The position numbers and the translations under genes are program-made. 64,000 bases of DNA from Apoda limacodes (Eukaryota; Arthropoda; Insecta; Lepidoptera; Limacodidae): assembly GCA_946406115.1 (NCBI GenBank), contig OX291554.1, positions 12,907,092 to 12,971,091 of the forward strand. The letters run 5' to 3'. The notes beneath the pieces were generated by a model. It saw nothing but the letters and a program-made list of their open reading frames with translations, made no database searches and was not told where the DNA came from. The first letter of the stretch is position 1. Each line of letters opens with the position of its first letter. Below, piece by piece: positions 1-11,999 of this stretch.

Positions 1-462
1 ATTGTTAAAACCAACCATTGCACCTAAACAATCATCCTGTGTTTTTCCAAAAAAAAGCTCTGTAATTATTTTTTAAAACATCATAACATTTATGCTAATT
101 ACATAGTACATAGCAGGCGACTCAGGACCGGCCGTTGTGGAGACATAAGGGGAGGCCTACGTTCAGCAGTTGACTTCTTTCGGCTGAAACGAACGTAGTA
201 CCTAGTTAAATAATTCAATTTTATTATCGTATACTTAAATAATATTCAATTTCTACCAACAATACTAAACCAATATACACACATTTTTTAATTTTAAGTT
301 GGTTAATACATAAAAAAAACTTTAAACAATGTATATATATGTACAAAACGTAGAGTTGACCGTAAACAGCTCTCTTAATTTCTCATTAAAAGTAATTTAA
401 GTTAATCACGTTGTTTTTCTAGTCCTTCTTCACAAGAACTAGTTACACTACTTAAGTTTATA
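1..462. other. AT-rich sequence without a recognised feature
   Basis: The stretch is AT-rich, with A and T runs. I see no convincing coding frame, inverted repeat or known repeat end in it. It may be intergenic or intronic. Confidence 0.5.
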
Positions 463-600
463 TAGTTTCGTGAATTTACTAACAGTGGTGCAATGTCCAA
501 TTGGTCGGTCGTTATCGCGGATCAAACTTTCACAGCGCTTCCGTCGCTCGAACTTTACCGATACTAAATCGATTGTGCTTGATGCTATGGACAAAAAGTT
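463..600 (+). repeat. Interspersed repeat, copy 1 of 2
   Basis: A core of about 125 bp reads 'caattggtcggtcgttatcg', then 'cggatcaaactttcac', 'gcgcttccgtcgc' and 'gaactttaccgatac'. It recurs in the same orientation near 6715-6850 with substitutions. No ends, TIRs or coding frame can be defined, so the class is unknown. The two copies could be LTR fragments, but similarity outside the core fades quickly, which argues against that. Confidence 0.7.
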
Positions 601-743
601 TTAACTGAATACAGTATATGTTAAATAATGAAAAAAAAAAAAAAGCACTACATTTGACACAATAATATATTTTCACACAGCTGACAATTGTTAAAAGCAG
701 TCAAACTTGAGAATATCACCGAATTACTGCCTACAAGATCACT

Positions 744-925
744 CCCTCGCAGCCTAGTTGGTAGTGCGGCCAGCTGCTGTGCAGAGGGTGTGGGTTCGAT
801 TCCCGCACTGGACAAACATTTATGTCATAATATAAACATTTGTGTTTGTCTTGAGTCTGGGTGTATTTATGTATGATATGTATGTATTTACAAAAAAAGT
901 AAAATTTATGTATTTGTATCCGTTT
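744..925 (+). mobile_element. tRNA-headed SINE (family A), 3'-truncated
   Basis: The head reads like a tRNA. An A-box-like 'agcctagttggtagtgcgg' is followed about 30 bp later by a B-box-like 'gggttcgattcc', the internal RNA polymerase III promoter of tRNA-derived SINEs. The next segment, 'actggacaaacattt', is shared with the copy at 62448-62622. The copy diverges from that one after 'tatccgtt'. A real tRNA gene is unlikely because no 3' acceptor stem closes directly after the T loop. Confidence 0.7.
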
Positions 926-2375
926 TGACGTGACAACGTCTTATAAATTGGTTTGCCGGGTGACACTTCAAGAAACTGCGTTACGCTCCGCTCACGTTAT
1001 GCGCTCACAATGAGAGCGAGTGAGAGGCACGCGCCCGCCTAAGAGCGAGAGAGACAGACATAAAATCATTGTCACGTAAAACTTTCGCCCGTATACCGAC
1101 TTTACAGGCAACCAGTTTTTCTTTTTTTAATTACATATTATTCCAGGAAGGTTTACATTGTTTTTTATTTATCTGTATGTATTTATAGCAATACCAAAGA
1201 ATATTAACACACATATACACGTAGGTATACCTCACTATTATATAACTGTGGAGCGGCGGCGGCAAAGAGGAGATTTCCTGTCAGGCGAAGTGTTATGCCT
1301 GGGGACCGCCGTGGTCCACTTATCATTCTGTTCGGTTTCTATATATACTCATCGACAGAAGAAACTTTGATAGCGCGATGTAGGACGCGTGACGTCAGCC
1401 TTGCTTGTAGCGGTATGATATGATCCGCTACATAACTATGTTTATGAAAAAAACACTTTTAGTTCCATATGCTTTTTTTTTTGCCCAACATGGCTTGCAG
1501 AGTTTCCCTTTACTCATAATGTTTATATATTAACCGAACTATATAAAATGCCATAGTTTAGGTCTCAGGAAAGTTAACAAGATATTCTCATTAGGTATTT
1601 GTATTCTCATTCTCGTTAGGTTCTGAAGAAAGAAAATGAGACCCTTGATCCTAGTTAAGAGATAAATAAAAATTTTGCAAATCCTACGTTATGTTTATAG
1701 AATACGGTAGCTTCTAAACATCAGATCTATCAAAAAATCTGTTTATTCCTCTTAAGGAAAACAATTAAATATTTTATCGTATTCCAAATTCTCTATTATA
1801 GATCCATGTCAAAACACATTACAAAAAATTTCAAAACGCCAACAGAAATAGTTGGAACAGAATTTCCTTTACAAAATGAAATACTAGGAGAACATAAGCG
1901 GGCGGGAGAGGGCAGCCTACTTTTACACAGCCAGCCACTCACTTCTCGTTTCATATAGCTATCAGGTTACACAGCGCTACTGCCTGCATTGGCGAAGGTT
2001 GCCGTCGCTTACACGCCGCGTTTGATGTTTTCTGGGCGCGTTAGAGGTAAGACGAGCTTTGAGGCTTTACGTAATTTGTTCGCGAATTGGATTAAAACTC
2101 GCGCTTTAAACCACCTAGTTCTTGAAATGTAAAAGATTTGTACAGAAAAATGTTTTTACAGATTGCAGTTTATTATAAAGCTCTTGATAGGCAACTAAAC
2201 ATACGTATGCGTGAATTTTTGTGTAGGTATAAAGTTATTTTTTAATATATATATCACATTTTTATGAATGGACTAGAAAGTAAAAACTGAAACTAGAGAT
2301 GAAAATTTTATCATATTCGGAATTCAATGTACAGAATTTTCTTTAGTTTTAATTAACTTCAACGCGCTTATATAA
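926..2375. other. No supported gene; includes a GC-rich block
   Basis: Mostly AT-rich. Two less AT-rich blocks stand out, at about 960-1070 and 1890-2115. The second contains several CpG steps and ends near 'ttagaggtaaga', which resembles an insect 5' splice site (GT at 2047). An untranslated first exon or promoter is conceivable, but no coding frame supports it. Confidence 0.4.
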
Positions 2376-3060
2376 TACAAGCTTTTGCCAGCGGATTCCT
2401 TACGGCAACTCCTCAATTATAAAAAAAACACAGAAGGTAAAATATTTTTAAAAAATACGTACCGCCCTTCTCCCTCATGACTGCCCGCCGGCCTCGCACA
2501 TCATAAATGCGCGCGCAATACTTGATAATTATGTTGCTGCCACGTTATTTTAAAACTGCGATATCTCCTAATATATTCATTGAAATCGAATAATGAACGG
2601 AGCAAATTTTGTTTTGAATTAAATGCTTGTGATGAATAACGTATTTATTTGGATAAAGATTAATATCATGTTTATAAAAACACCTTCCCAAATAATGCAT
2701 TATTTTAGAACAAATATGGTTAGCATAAAAAAGGTTATAGTGAGGCAACCTTAAAAATATAGACATATTTTTTTTTTAGAACTTTTATAGGGGAACAATT
2801 CTGTCATACGTGATTTTTGCGAAATTCTAACCGTTTACGCAGCGGAAGCTCTCAAAAGGATAAAAAAACCCCGATTTTGAAACATTTTTCATTAGTGCTC
2901 CGCTCCTATTTGTGTTAGCGTGATGATATATAGCCTATAACCTTCCTCGATAAATGGGATATCCAACACTTAAAGAATTTTTTAAATCCGACCAGTAGTT
3001 CGTGAGATTAGCGCGTTCAAACAAACAAACTCTACAGCTTTGTATATTAGTATAGATAGG
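2376..3060 (-). mobile_element. Helitron-like non-autonomous repeat (inverted copy)
   Basis: In reverse complement the element starts near 'tctatactaatatacaaagc', continues with 'gtttgtttgaacgcgctaat' and ends at 'gctggcaaaagcttg'. The CTAG-type end seen in sister copies is degraded here to 'cttg'. A 5' TC, a 3' CTRR-like end and the absence of TIRs fit non-autonomous Helitrons of the kind common in Lepidoptera. The copy at 8143-8845 is the same element in the opposite orientation. The Helitron assignment is inference from the ends; there is no Rep/helicase coding. Confidence 0.55.
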
Positions 3061-4902
3061 CAAGTTACGTTATGCATTCACATTTTTTTAATGTAAAATT
3101 TAGTTTACTTTAGGATAATTCTTGTCAAATGGACTTTTTTTACGATATTATTTTTGTTATTCTTTAGAAATCAACGTCTGTGTGATGACATTATTCTTTT
3201 TCAACGTTCCGAACTGGCCTTTCGGAATTACCTCGATGCGATGATGGTTCATTTCATCATTCATTTCATTTCATTCATTCATTCATCATTTCATTGCAAA
3301 CATAAAATGCGTCATAGCTTTAACTGACCTATAGTTGTACCATTTAACGTTTCAACCGACAGCTTCCAATTTAATAGATAAGAATATCTGAAAAGGAATA
3401 TTTAATAGTAACATAATTGCATTTATATAGCTACAAGGTTAATAACATTTATTTTCTATATAACTTTCATTACAATACAACTAGCTACTAACTAGGACAC
3501 TGAATCCCTCAGCAGAGATATGTAAAACGCCTGATTTAAATAAACCTGTCACACTGTTTGCCGGCGCATTGCGTCCACAGAGCTGTCCAATACCTATGTA
3601 AAATTTAGGCTCTTGGGAGTCACGTTTTTACATCACATGTTCTTTTTAATTCTATGTAAATATTTTTAAATACGGGTAGTATACTAATAGACTTCGAGTT
3701 AGAAAAAGACAAAGCAAACCTGTGGTATCTTTTCTCTTCCTATCAACTTCGTTAATTTTTTTGTTTATGTATGTATATTAAAAGAAAGAGACAAGAGACC
3801 TTAGTTTCGCGTCGTCTCTGTTACTCTTTTGCGACCATTTGTAAACCTACCTCAAAAAAAAACCTTTGGTTTATGCACCATTTATGCCGCATATTTTGAC
3901 ACTTCCAAGGGAATCAAAACTGAAAGGGTAATTCCTATCGACCTAGATTCTAGGAACTTGACAAGAAGCAATGCACTTGACACAAGTAAAGGATGTCTAT
4001 GAATATACTCAAATAATTTTAATATGTACATAGAACCTACAAAATATTTTCAAAATAAATAACCATAATAAGTTATAGAGTTTTTTATATGTGATGATTT
4101 TTTTAAAGATTCTGTCAACAGACCAATTTTTAATGAAAACATGGAGCGTATAAAAAACTTTCTTTACTCAATAGTTTTATAGGTAATTTTATTTTCTAAG
4201 AAGAGGAATTATAAAGAAGCATAATAACTAGAAACCCAGTGGCATGCAATTTGCACAAAATAATATCAAACTTCTTTTTTGTTTGCTTACTGAATATTTA
4301 CTAGCGTTTTTTTTTACTAGCATCGAATGATTACAGGTCATTTAAAAGGATAACTAAAAGTGAATTAATTGGGGTTGAATCCTAAATTTATTCTATTCGA
4401 GGTAGGTTATTTAATTTGCTTGCTATTTTTATAAGGTATCCGTACTTTATACCTTTAAAACGGAACCCTAATAAAATCATAACTTTTATATTTAGGTATG
4501 ACCGAAAATGCATGAGGATGCAAAATAATATGAGGATACTTTTGGTTATAGATCTTAATTTTGAATTGATACGTACTATAAGTATCACATACAAATTCTG
4601 GTTTTTTTTTTCAGCGTGTTCCCATAATTGTCAATTCCTGTCAAATATGAAATAATCAAAAAAAAATTTAAACCGTAAAAGCTCTGGTTATTTTATGATA
4701 CATTAGCATTTCATAAATCTACATGCATTTTCGTTGCGAAATGTTTATAGTTAAAGATATATTTAATGTTCGTTACATCAGTAAAAGTATTAATATTTTT
4801 TTTTATACAAAGGAGTGTAAGATACGGATGGACGAACAAAAGGATATGGCAACACTATAAGGACTCCTTTCTTTCTACCTGCTTATAGTTAAATATTTGT
4901 TA
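3061..4902. other. No gene seen; includes a dispersed-repeat fragment
   Basis: Apart from the microsatellite, bases about 3696-3865 match a repeat also found at about 36862-37050. Shared phrases are 'gaaa.agacaaagc', 'tcttttctcttcctatc' and 'cgtctctgttactcttttgcg'. The rest is AT-rich with no recognised element; short open frames at 4.4-4.6 kb occur on both strands and look like chance. Confidence 0.5.
3247..3296. repeat. Degenerate (ATTC/ATTTC)n microsatellite
   Basis: The run is made of 'attc' and 'atttc' units, such as 'cattcattcattcatc', over about 50 bp. It is a simple-sequence repeat with interruptions. Confidence 0.8.
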
Positions 4903-5942
4903 CTAGCTTTTGCCCGCGGTTTCACCCGCCCTTAATTCGATTAGGTATCGGTGTAAGATTTCAACGGTACTCCTCAATTATAGAATAAAAAACCGACTCA
5001 GACTTGACGTTTTCAAGTAGCCTATGTCGTTCCTCGGGACTCAAACTATCTCTATGCCAAATTTATCCGCGGTTCCACCCGCCCTAAATTCGGTTATCGG
5101 TGTAGGATTTCAACAGCAACTCCTCAACTATTAAAAAAAAACCCGGCCAAGTGCGAGTTGGACTCGCGCACCGAGGGTTTCGTACCTGCCACCATTTATG
5201 TAATCTACAAACACAAACAAAAATATTTTTATATTTGAGTTGAGTGAATTAAAGGTAAATTGCGGTTAAAGATACATGACGTATTAAAAAAAACTACTTA
5301 CTCAATCTTGTTCAAACCAATTTCGGTGGAAGTTTGTATGGTAATGTACATCATATTTTTTTTTAAGTTTTATCATTCTCTTATTTTAGAAGTTACAGGG
5401 GGGTCACACACATTTTACCACTTTGGAAGTGTCTCTAGCGCAAACTATTGGGTTAAGAAAAAAATTATACTGGAAACCTCAATATCACTTTTTAAGACCT
5501 ATCCACAGATACCCCACACGTATGGGTTTTAAATTTTTATATAATTTTAATAAAAATTTTTGAGTTTGAGTTCTAAGTATGGGGAACACCAAAAATTTGT
5601 AGTTTTTTTTCTATTTTTGTGTAAAAATCTTAATTTTGTTCACAGAATACATCTACTTACCAAGTTTCAACAGTATAGTTCTTATAGTTTCGGAAAAAAG
5701 TGGCTGTTTCAGACAGACAGACAAGATGAATCTATAAGGGTTCCGTTTTTTGCCATTTGGCTACGGAACCCTAAGAACCGACTTACACTTGAAGTTTTTA
5801 AGTGGCCTATGTCCTTTTTCCCGGGATTTAAACTATCTCCATGCCAAATTTTATCTTAATCGCTACAGTGGTTTAGGCGTGAAGAGGTAACAGACCGACA
5901 GACAGACAGTTACTTTCGCATTTATAATATTAGTACGGATGT
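4903..5942 (-). mobile_element. Helitron-like repeat split by a nested repeat
   Basis: The + strand begins 'actagcttttgcccgcggtt' and ends 'tttataatattagtacggat'. These are the two ends of a very common lepidopteran repeat, here in reverse orientation. Characteristic inner phrases are 'aaactatctccatgcc' and 'gtgaagaggtaacagac'. About 630 bp of another family (5141-5773) interrupts it. The left half also has an internal duplication: 'tcaactcctcaa' type phrases and 'ccacccgccctaa' occur twice between 4920 and 5130. Confidence 0.6.
5141..5773 (+). repeat. 'cggccaagtgcgag...agggttccgta' repeat, nested copy
   Basis: It starts 'cccggccaagtgcgagttgg', followed by 'actcgcgcaccgaggg', and ends 'ggctacggaaccctaa'. 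Both termini are typical of a lepidopteran interspersed family, and other copies lie at 29747-30270 and, reversed, at 54865-55289. Open frames inside it are not conserved coding: they are the repeat read through. It lies inside the Helitron-like repeat, so it inserted later. Confidence 0.7.
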
Positions 5943-6216
5943 TTTAGATGCACCTGTTTATACTAGTTCTTAATGTTTTTGCAGTATATTTCATTGACTA
6001 GTGAACCCAAAATACGTAAGTTTTAACAATCTAAAACGAATTTTGAAGTATTTACTTACTTAAATATACGATACTATAGGATTTATAGGATTAAGTTAAG
6101 GTTTCGTAGGATGAGAATAATTTCGGATATCTAAAAAAACTTATAAACCGATTTTGTCCAAAACAATTTTCGTTGATTTTATTTATAAAACCCTATTATC
6201 GCGATTTATTTCAGAC

Positions 6217-6453
6217 TAGCTTTTGCCCTTGATTTCACACGCCGTTAGTTCAGTTATCTGTGTAGTATTTCAACTGCACTCAATTATAGAAAATAACCGA
6301 CTCACACTTGACGTTTTCAAGTAGCCTGTGTCCTTTCCCAGGACTAAAACTATCTCTATGCCAAATTGTAACTTAATCGGTACATCAGTTTAAGCGTGAA
6401 GAGGTAACAGACAGACAGACAGATTTACTTCGCATTTATAATATGAGTATAGA
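6217..6453 (-). mobile_element. Short Helitron-like repeat copy
   Basis: It runs from 'actagcttttgcccttgatt' to 'gcatttataatatgagtata' and keeps the inner 'gcgtgaagaggtaacagac' phrase and a (cagaca)n run. At about 235 bp it is an uninterrupted version of the copy at 4903-5942 and defines the family's normal short length. Confidence 0.6.
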
Positions 6454-6714
6454 TTTTTAGATCACGCAATTAAAAAGTTAGAGGGAGGTACATTTTTTTC
6501 AACTTCGAAAGCCAATATCTCGCTAAATATAAATCTTAGAGAAAAAAATCAGACTAACCTCAAATGTAATTCTTAAGCCCTATTCAATGATACCTTATTA
6601 TTATTATAATTAGACCTCGTTACTCATTGACCACACAGACATAGGTTTTATTACATTCAACTTACTTAATTCTCTTCAGCATTTGGTATTACACCATATT
6701 ACACAATTTTCTTC

Positions 6715-6850
6715 GTTTGTGTAGTTTCATGAATTGTATAACAGTACTGTGGCGCCCAATTGGTCGATCGTTATCGCGGATCAAACTTCGACGGCGCTTC
6801 CGTAGCAAGAACTTTACCGCTACAAAATCGATGCGCTTTTGGCATCGAAA
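6715..6850 (+). repeat. Interspersed repeat, copy 2 of 2
   Basis: It matches 463-600 in the same orientation through 'ccaattggtcgatcgttatc', 'cggatcaaacttcgac', 'gcgcttccgtagc' and 'gaactttaccgctac', and then the copies diverge. Confidence 0.7.
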
Positions 6851-8142
6851 AATAAGTTAAAATTTAGTTCATAAAACAATAAATATCGAAGATGATTTTG
6901 TAAGAACATCTATAGAATTAAAATAACTACTAAAGTAAACAAACCTACGTTAATGGACTCTTTTTTTGATATTTTGGTTTTAATTAATCCAAACATAATA
7001 AATCTGTTTCTTTAGATAATTATCGTAAGAGTAAATAATTAAGAATCACATTTAAAAAACCTTATTTTTACATTGACTTAGTTATAGTTTTAGTTAGTAT
7101 TTATTTTGAAATTAAATGTTTTTTTTAAAATAATTTCGATTTAGTTTATATTTAACATCGTTTTTTAAATAATAAAATGTATATAAAAATTAGTTTCAAT
7201 TGCGTAAACCTACTTTAAGAGTTTTATTGTTATTTTGTTTTTTACTTTTTTTTGTATCCTTTTTGGCGTTTTTTTAAGGTATCGATTGTTATAAACTAAT
7301 ATTTATAAACTACATGAATTTCGTAAAATAGCACATTGAGTTAGCATTGCTTTAATTACATGTAATAAAATTCAACTCGATTATATCTATAAATAAACTA
7401 ATTAACCACTTTACGCTGAAAATACTTAATTTTATACTGTAGTTGTTTTAAATAAGAATTAATCGAAATGTTTTCGTAATTTAGGTTGCTTTATTGAAGC
7501 TAATTCATTAAAACGTCGAATATGGCGACCTTTAAGTAGAATAAACGATAGACGAAGTTAAATTTCGATCAGTTCCATTGCTATTTTTAGTGTAATTTGG
7601 TTTTTTAATTTGGTTAAAAATTTTAAATTCTAATTAGACAGATTAATTTAGAAAGTTATAGGAGAATAGTAGGTAGACTAGGTAATAATATATAAATCTT
7701 GTTAAAACTCTAATCCATAATAGAAAATAAAATAAGCATTACCTAATACTCAACCCAGAAATTAGAATTTTTAAGTATATTTTTTTATAAACTTCGTTCT
7801 GTTTTGTTAGAAAAATAGTTTCTTTTGTTTTAATGAAAAGAAATAACAGTTTACTCAGAATAATTTCACCTTGTGGTTGAAGCAGAAAAATTGTTTTGTT
7901 CTTACTTTTTTAATCTATTAATAAGAAAACAATGTACAAAATATCCAAAAAAAAAATTACAAAAAATGTGTACAACTGACATCAAATATATTTTTACTTG
8001 TCACTTTTGTACTAAAACAGTCAATAATGGAAGTCTGTGTAACATTCGGGTCAATTTATAACCTCTTAGTATCTTTTATTTAATTAAAGTATATGTCTAT
8101 TGTCTATAAAAATTACGAAAGAAAAGATAATCTATACTTAAT
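6851..8142. other. Very AT-rich sequence, nothing recognised
   Basis: Long T and A runs with no coding frame of note. The open frame near 7873-8061 is lysine/asparagine-rich low-complexity translation and has no recognisable domain. Confidence 0.5.
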
Positions 8143-8845
8143 ATATAAAGCTGAAGAGTTTGTTTATTTGAACGCGCTAATCTCAGGAACTACTGGTCGG
8201 ATTTGAAAAATTCTTTCAGGGTTAGATAGCCCATTTATCAAGGAGGGCTATAGGCTTATATCATCACGCTGAAACAATAGGAGCGGAGCACTAATAAAGA
8301 ATGTTTCAAAACCGGAGGTTTTTTTCCTTTTGAGAGCTTCCGCTGCGTAAACGGTTATCGTTTCGCAAGATAATGTATGACAGAATTGTTTTTAAAAAAA
8401 ATTCTGGGATAGCATATGTCTATCTTTTAAGGTTGGCTCACTATAACCTTTTTTATGCTAACCAAATTTGTGCTAAAATAATGCATTATTTGCGAAGGTG
8501 TTTTTATAAACATGATAATAATCCTTATCCAAATAAATACGTTACTCATTACAAGTATTTAATTTAAGACAAAATTGCGCGTTACATCATTCTATTACAA
8601 TCAATATCTTAGGAGATATCGCAGTTTCAAAATATCATCGCAGCAAAATAATGATCAAGTCCTGCGCGCGCATTTATGATGTGCAAGGCCGGCGGGCAGG
8701 CATGAGGGGGAAGGGCGGTACGTATTATTTAAAAATATATTCACCTTCTACGCTATTTTTCTATAATTGAGAAGTTTCCGTAAGAATCCTACGCCGATAA
8801 CCAAATTCAGGGCGAGCGAAGACGCTGGAAAAAGCTAGTCTAGAA
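8143..8845 (+). mobile_element. Helitron-like non-autonomous repeat (forward copy)
   Basis: It opens with 'atatataaagctgaagagtt' and 'gaacgcgctaatctcagg' and closes with 'aaccaaattcagggcg' and 'ggaaaaagctagtctag'. The end at CTAG followed by T agrees with a Helitron-type 3' terminus. It pairs with the reversed copy at 2376-3060. The 64-codon frame near 8373-8567 is shared, degraded, by the other copy and lies within the repeat. Confidence 0.6.
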
Positions 8846-9654
8846 TAAATTATATTACATATATTTCTTCAAATATTTGTTCTAGGCACATATTTAAAGG
8901 TCGACAAACATGTCACACTATGCAATCTAATCCATTTTAATTGTTTTCATCATACTTACTCCCTAACAGTATATTATGAACAGATAAAGCGGGTGCTAAG
9001 ACTGTTCTTTTTTGTCTTACTGACAGGGTCAAGCGCAACCCAAATATAGTTAAAACTGCAAGAAGATTACTTACCTCAAATTGGTACTGTTGTTGTACGT
9101 ACATGGACCAGGTCTGTTTGTCCTAATGTAGAGGACCTAAGTGAGCCCCAAATTACAACTAATTTAATGAATCTGAGGTAACCTAAAAGTAGGGACAAGA
9201 TCTACAATTTAAAATTTAATTAAAAACAAAAGTACGTGTGATCCTCACTTGACATCACTGGCAAACTTCAAGCACTTTTTATATATTTCCATTAACGCAT
9301 TACACTATAACATAGTATTTGTATAAGCGGAGCCTTATTAAAATATAAATTAGGATAGGTACCGATAAAATAGGTTATGTAGAATCATAGTCTACATGAC
9401 GACCACAGAGTATTGCCACCTTAAGATGCGTTCCAGATAACAACTAGCCGGTAAAAAACAAAGACCTTAGTCACATTTACGGGCTTTTTCATTGTAGTTT
9501 CATTTTCTCTCTCTCTCAGCAAACCGCGCATTCATAGGACCCACGAGCGGTAATGACGCGCCTATTCTATCAAGTATTAATTATTATTACTAAACGCACG
9601 TTACAAGCGAGCAATCACAAGTTTTGACTTCAGCCAAAACTTTAATTCATAAAT

Positions 9655-9881
9655 TCTCTAGATATGGCATATTTTCTTATGCATTGTTTTCTTTACCTGT
9701 ATTCCCGCCCATTTTAATTGTGTTTTGGTGAGTTTATTTAATTATTCACCTTATATTTTTATTTATTTACTCGCGAATCTGATGGAAAACATTGTGTGTA
9801 ACACGGGTGGTACGGAAATTACAAACTCGATTACTCAAAGCTTCTCGTTAGTAATTTTCTCCTTAACCCCCATAATGCACA
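9655..9881 (+). repeat. Repeat with conserved donor-like 'gttttggtgagttt'
   Basis: This segment matches, in reverse, those at 46101-46350, 49816-50065 and 52545-52745. Shared phrases are 'tgttttggtgagtttattta', 'attcaccttatatttttat', 'ttactcgcgaatc' and the terminal 'cttctcgttagtaatttt'. The family keeps a consensus-like 5' splice site at the same place. It may derive from a transposon exon/intron boundary. The class is not known to me. Confidence 0.6.
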
Positions 9882-10254
9882 TTAACTATTTCTTTTGTAT
9901 ATAAGTGAATTATAACCAAACACTAAGATAATGCTTAAATTAATATATCAACACAATATGTTACAAGTTCGTCAATGGTACCCATTAAGAATCCGCAGGA
10001 CCATAATTTATTCTAGAGATAAACTTAAATATTTACACAGAAACTTATAATTCAATTAATTATGAAAAATCTACTATCGGGCCCTGGAATTTATTTAAGT
10101 GTAAAATCGGATTAAGCCTGAAGCAGATACGAACTCTCGGAGAATTAAAACGGTGCTGATATTGGAATGACACTGCAGATAGGAAATAAATTAATAACGA
10201 GGTTAGTTATGACGCCGTGTACAATATACTTATAAGTATTAAAGTTTTAAAAAA

Positions 10255-10760
10255 GCTGTATTTTTAACCGACTTCAAAAAAGGTGGAGGTTCTCTATTCG
10301 GATGTTTGTATTTTTTTCTTTTTTTTATGTATGTTCGGGCATACCTCCGTCAAATATACACAGATTTTTAAAAATCTTTTTTATTAAAAAGGGTATACTT
10401 CAGAGGTGGTCCTTTATTTAGGTTGTGAATTTAAAACTTAAATTTTTGTTAAAAAAAAATATTGGTGTTAATTTAGAACTGGTGAAACGCCTTTTATGTT
10501 GATGATTGTATAAAATTTTGTTACGAGTATCGATGTTTTTAGAGTACGAGATAAAACTTTTAAGAAAAAAAAGCAACCGGCTTTAAAAAGATGCACTAAA
10601 AAGGTAAAAATAATTACTTTTTGCCATAAATCTGATCTGAATTACAGTTTGAAGTTGGTGTACCTAACAGTTTATAACACACTTCACTTATTACAATTCA
10701 CTGCATGACACCTACTTCAAACGGTAATTCATAACAATAAAGGAATCAGAAAAGGATCGG
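10255..10760 (+). repeat. 'aaccgacttcaaaaaagg' repeat, forward copy
   Basis: It begins 'aaccgacttcaaaaaaggtg', continues 'ggaggttctctattcgg' and ends in a degenerate foldback segment ('aattacagtttgaagttggt' ... 'cacctacttcaaacggtaat'). The reversed counterpart is 32234-32775. The outer right arm of the foldback is missing here. No coding content. Confidence 0.65.
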
Positions 10761-11689
10761 GAAAGACTTAACACCTCTTCATCGGTATAAAATCCTCTCG
10801 GTATAATGTCCTCTTCGTCCCTTCAAGTATCATTCAAGTATAAATTTTTGTCTCCCGTACAAATCTATTACAATATTTAAATGAAAAAATTTATCATTTC
10901 AGTATTTTTTTATTCAGATACTAGTATCATATTATCATTATTCTTTTCAGCAACTCATTGCATACAGTAAGTTCTTGCAAAACACTTTTTTTTTACAGTT
11001 TCTTTGCCTTAATGTCGGATGCCAACAGAACATTTTTGCTATTCTTCACTTGTTACAAATAAACTCGTAGTCACAAATAGTTTTTTTTGTGTGCAAGTTT
11101 TTTCTACAGACACGTAACATGCTTTAGATATAAGTTTTTGAAAACAATAGACATATTTTATTTTGTTGATTTATGAACTTATGGAAAATTAACTTGATAA
11201 TTGATTCTGCTGCGTATTTATTAATGGTGTGTGTCGACTCGGATTACATAAATAGGTAAATACTATTCGTCGAATTCATCCACGTTGCGGTTTGTTATCA
11301 TTTGGAGCAGATAAACCCACTTGAGTGCCAATGCACTCCGAAATATGATTGAATAATTAAAAGAAAACACTAAATTGGTACATCATCTAAAAAAAATATA
11401 TTTTTTAAGCCCTTAACTTAGCTATAACTTTAAATTTAGGTTTTTTTTAATATCTTTTTATTTTAATTTTACCATCTATATTTTTTTCTTTTTTTTTCCA
11501 TTTGCAACCCTAATTGCAAGGGATAGGTAACTGATTGGTTAGGTTGTTTATTGAAGGATTTGTTCGCACGGAGTTCACCTTTTTTAAGCAATGAACTATT
11601 TAATCATTATGGCAAAGTTAAACATATCTTATCCATTGGTAGTAACTGACGACAAAAAGCTATATTTGTTTTATTAAGATAAGTATCAC

Positions 11690-11995
11690 TCCTCCTCCCC
11701 ACTCCTTACTAGCCTCATGCAACCACTACCACTGTTGGTGAACGGCCTTCCCTCACCAAGACGATTTCTTCCACACGCTGACCCAGCGCGGATTGTAGAC
11801 TTCACATATGTCTTTTTTATGTACTCAGGATTCCTTACGATGTTTTCTTTCAATGATGTAAATGATCGGTGATCTTAATTTACATCGGAATGATGTAAAC
11901 TAAGAAAAAGACTCATTAGCACAGGCCGAGCTTGCTCCTCCGTCTAGAGGACGCAAAATGAGATCGAAACCTCCTATACTACGCTATGCAGCGTA
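11690..11995 (-). mobile_element. tRNA-derived SINE (family B), reversed
   Basis: On the minus strand the order is a tRNA-like head remnant ('ggtttcgatctcattttgc'), 'taatgagtctttttctta', 'gaaaacatcgtaagg', 'gaagtctacaatccgcgctg' and a short tail. The same order occurs in the copies at 23354, 45356 and 49071. The B box is degraded to 'gagcaagctc', so it is unlikely to be transcribed. Confidence 0.7.
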
Positions 11996-11999
11996 AAAA

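Noticed and set aside
744..816. True tRNA gene
   Set aside because: The A and B boxes are tRNA-like, but no closing acceptor stem follows, and the same head plus body occurs at 62448-62622, so it is a SINE.
3247..3296. CRISPR-like or regulatory repeat array
   Set aside because: The units are 4-5 bp with no spacers. It is an ordinary microsatellite in eukaryotic DNA.
5260..5859. Two open frames of 90 and 99 codons as coding exons
   Set aside because: They fall inside the nested 'agggttccgta' repeat and its host repeat, and no conserved protein is recognised.
463..6850. LTR pair bounding a 6-kb retrotransposon
   Set aside because: Only a core of about 125 bp is shared, there are no TG...CA ends or primer-binding site, and the interior contains no gag or pol sequence.
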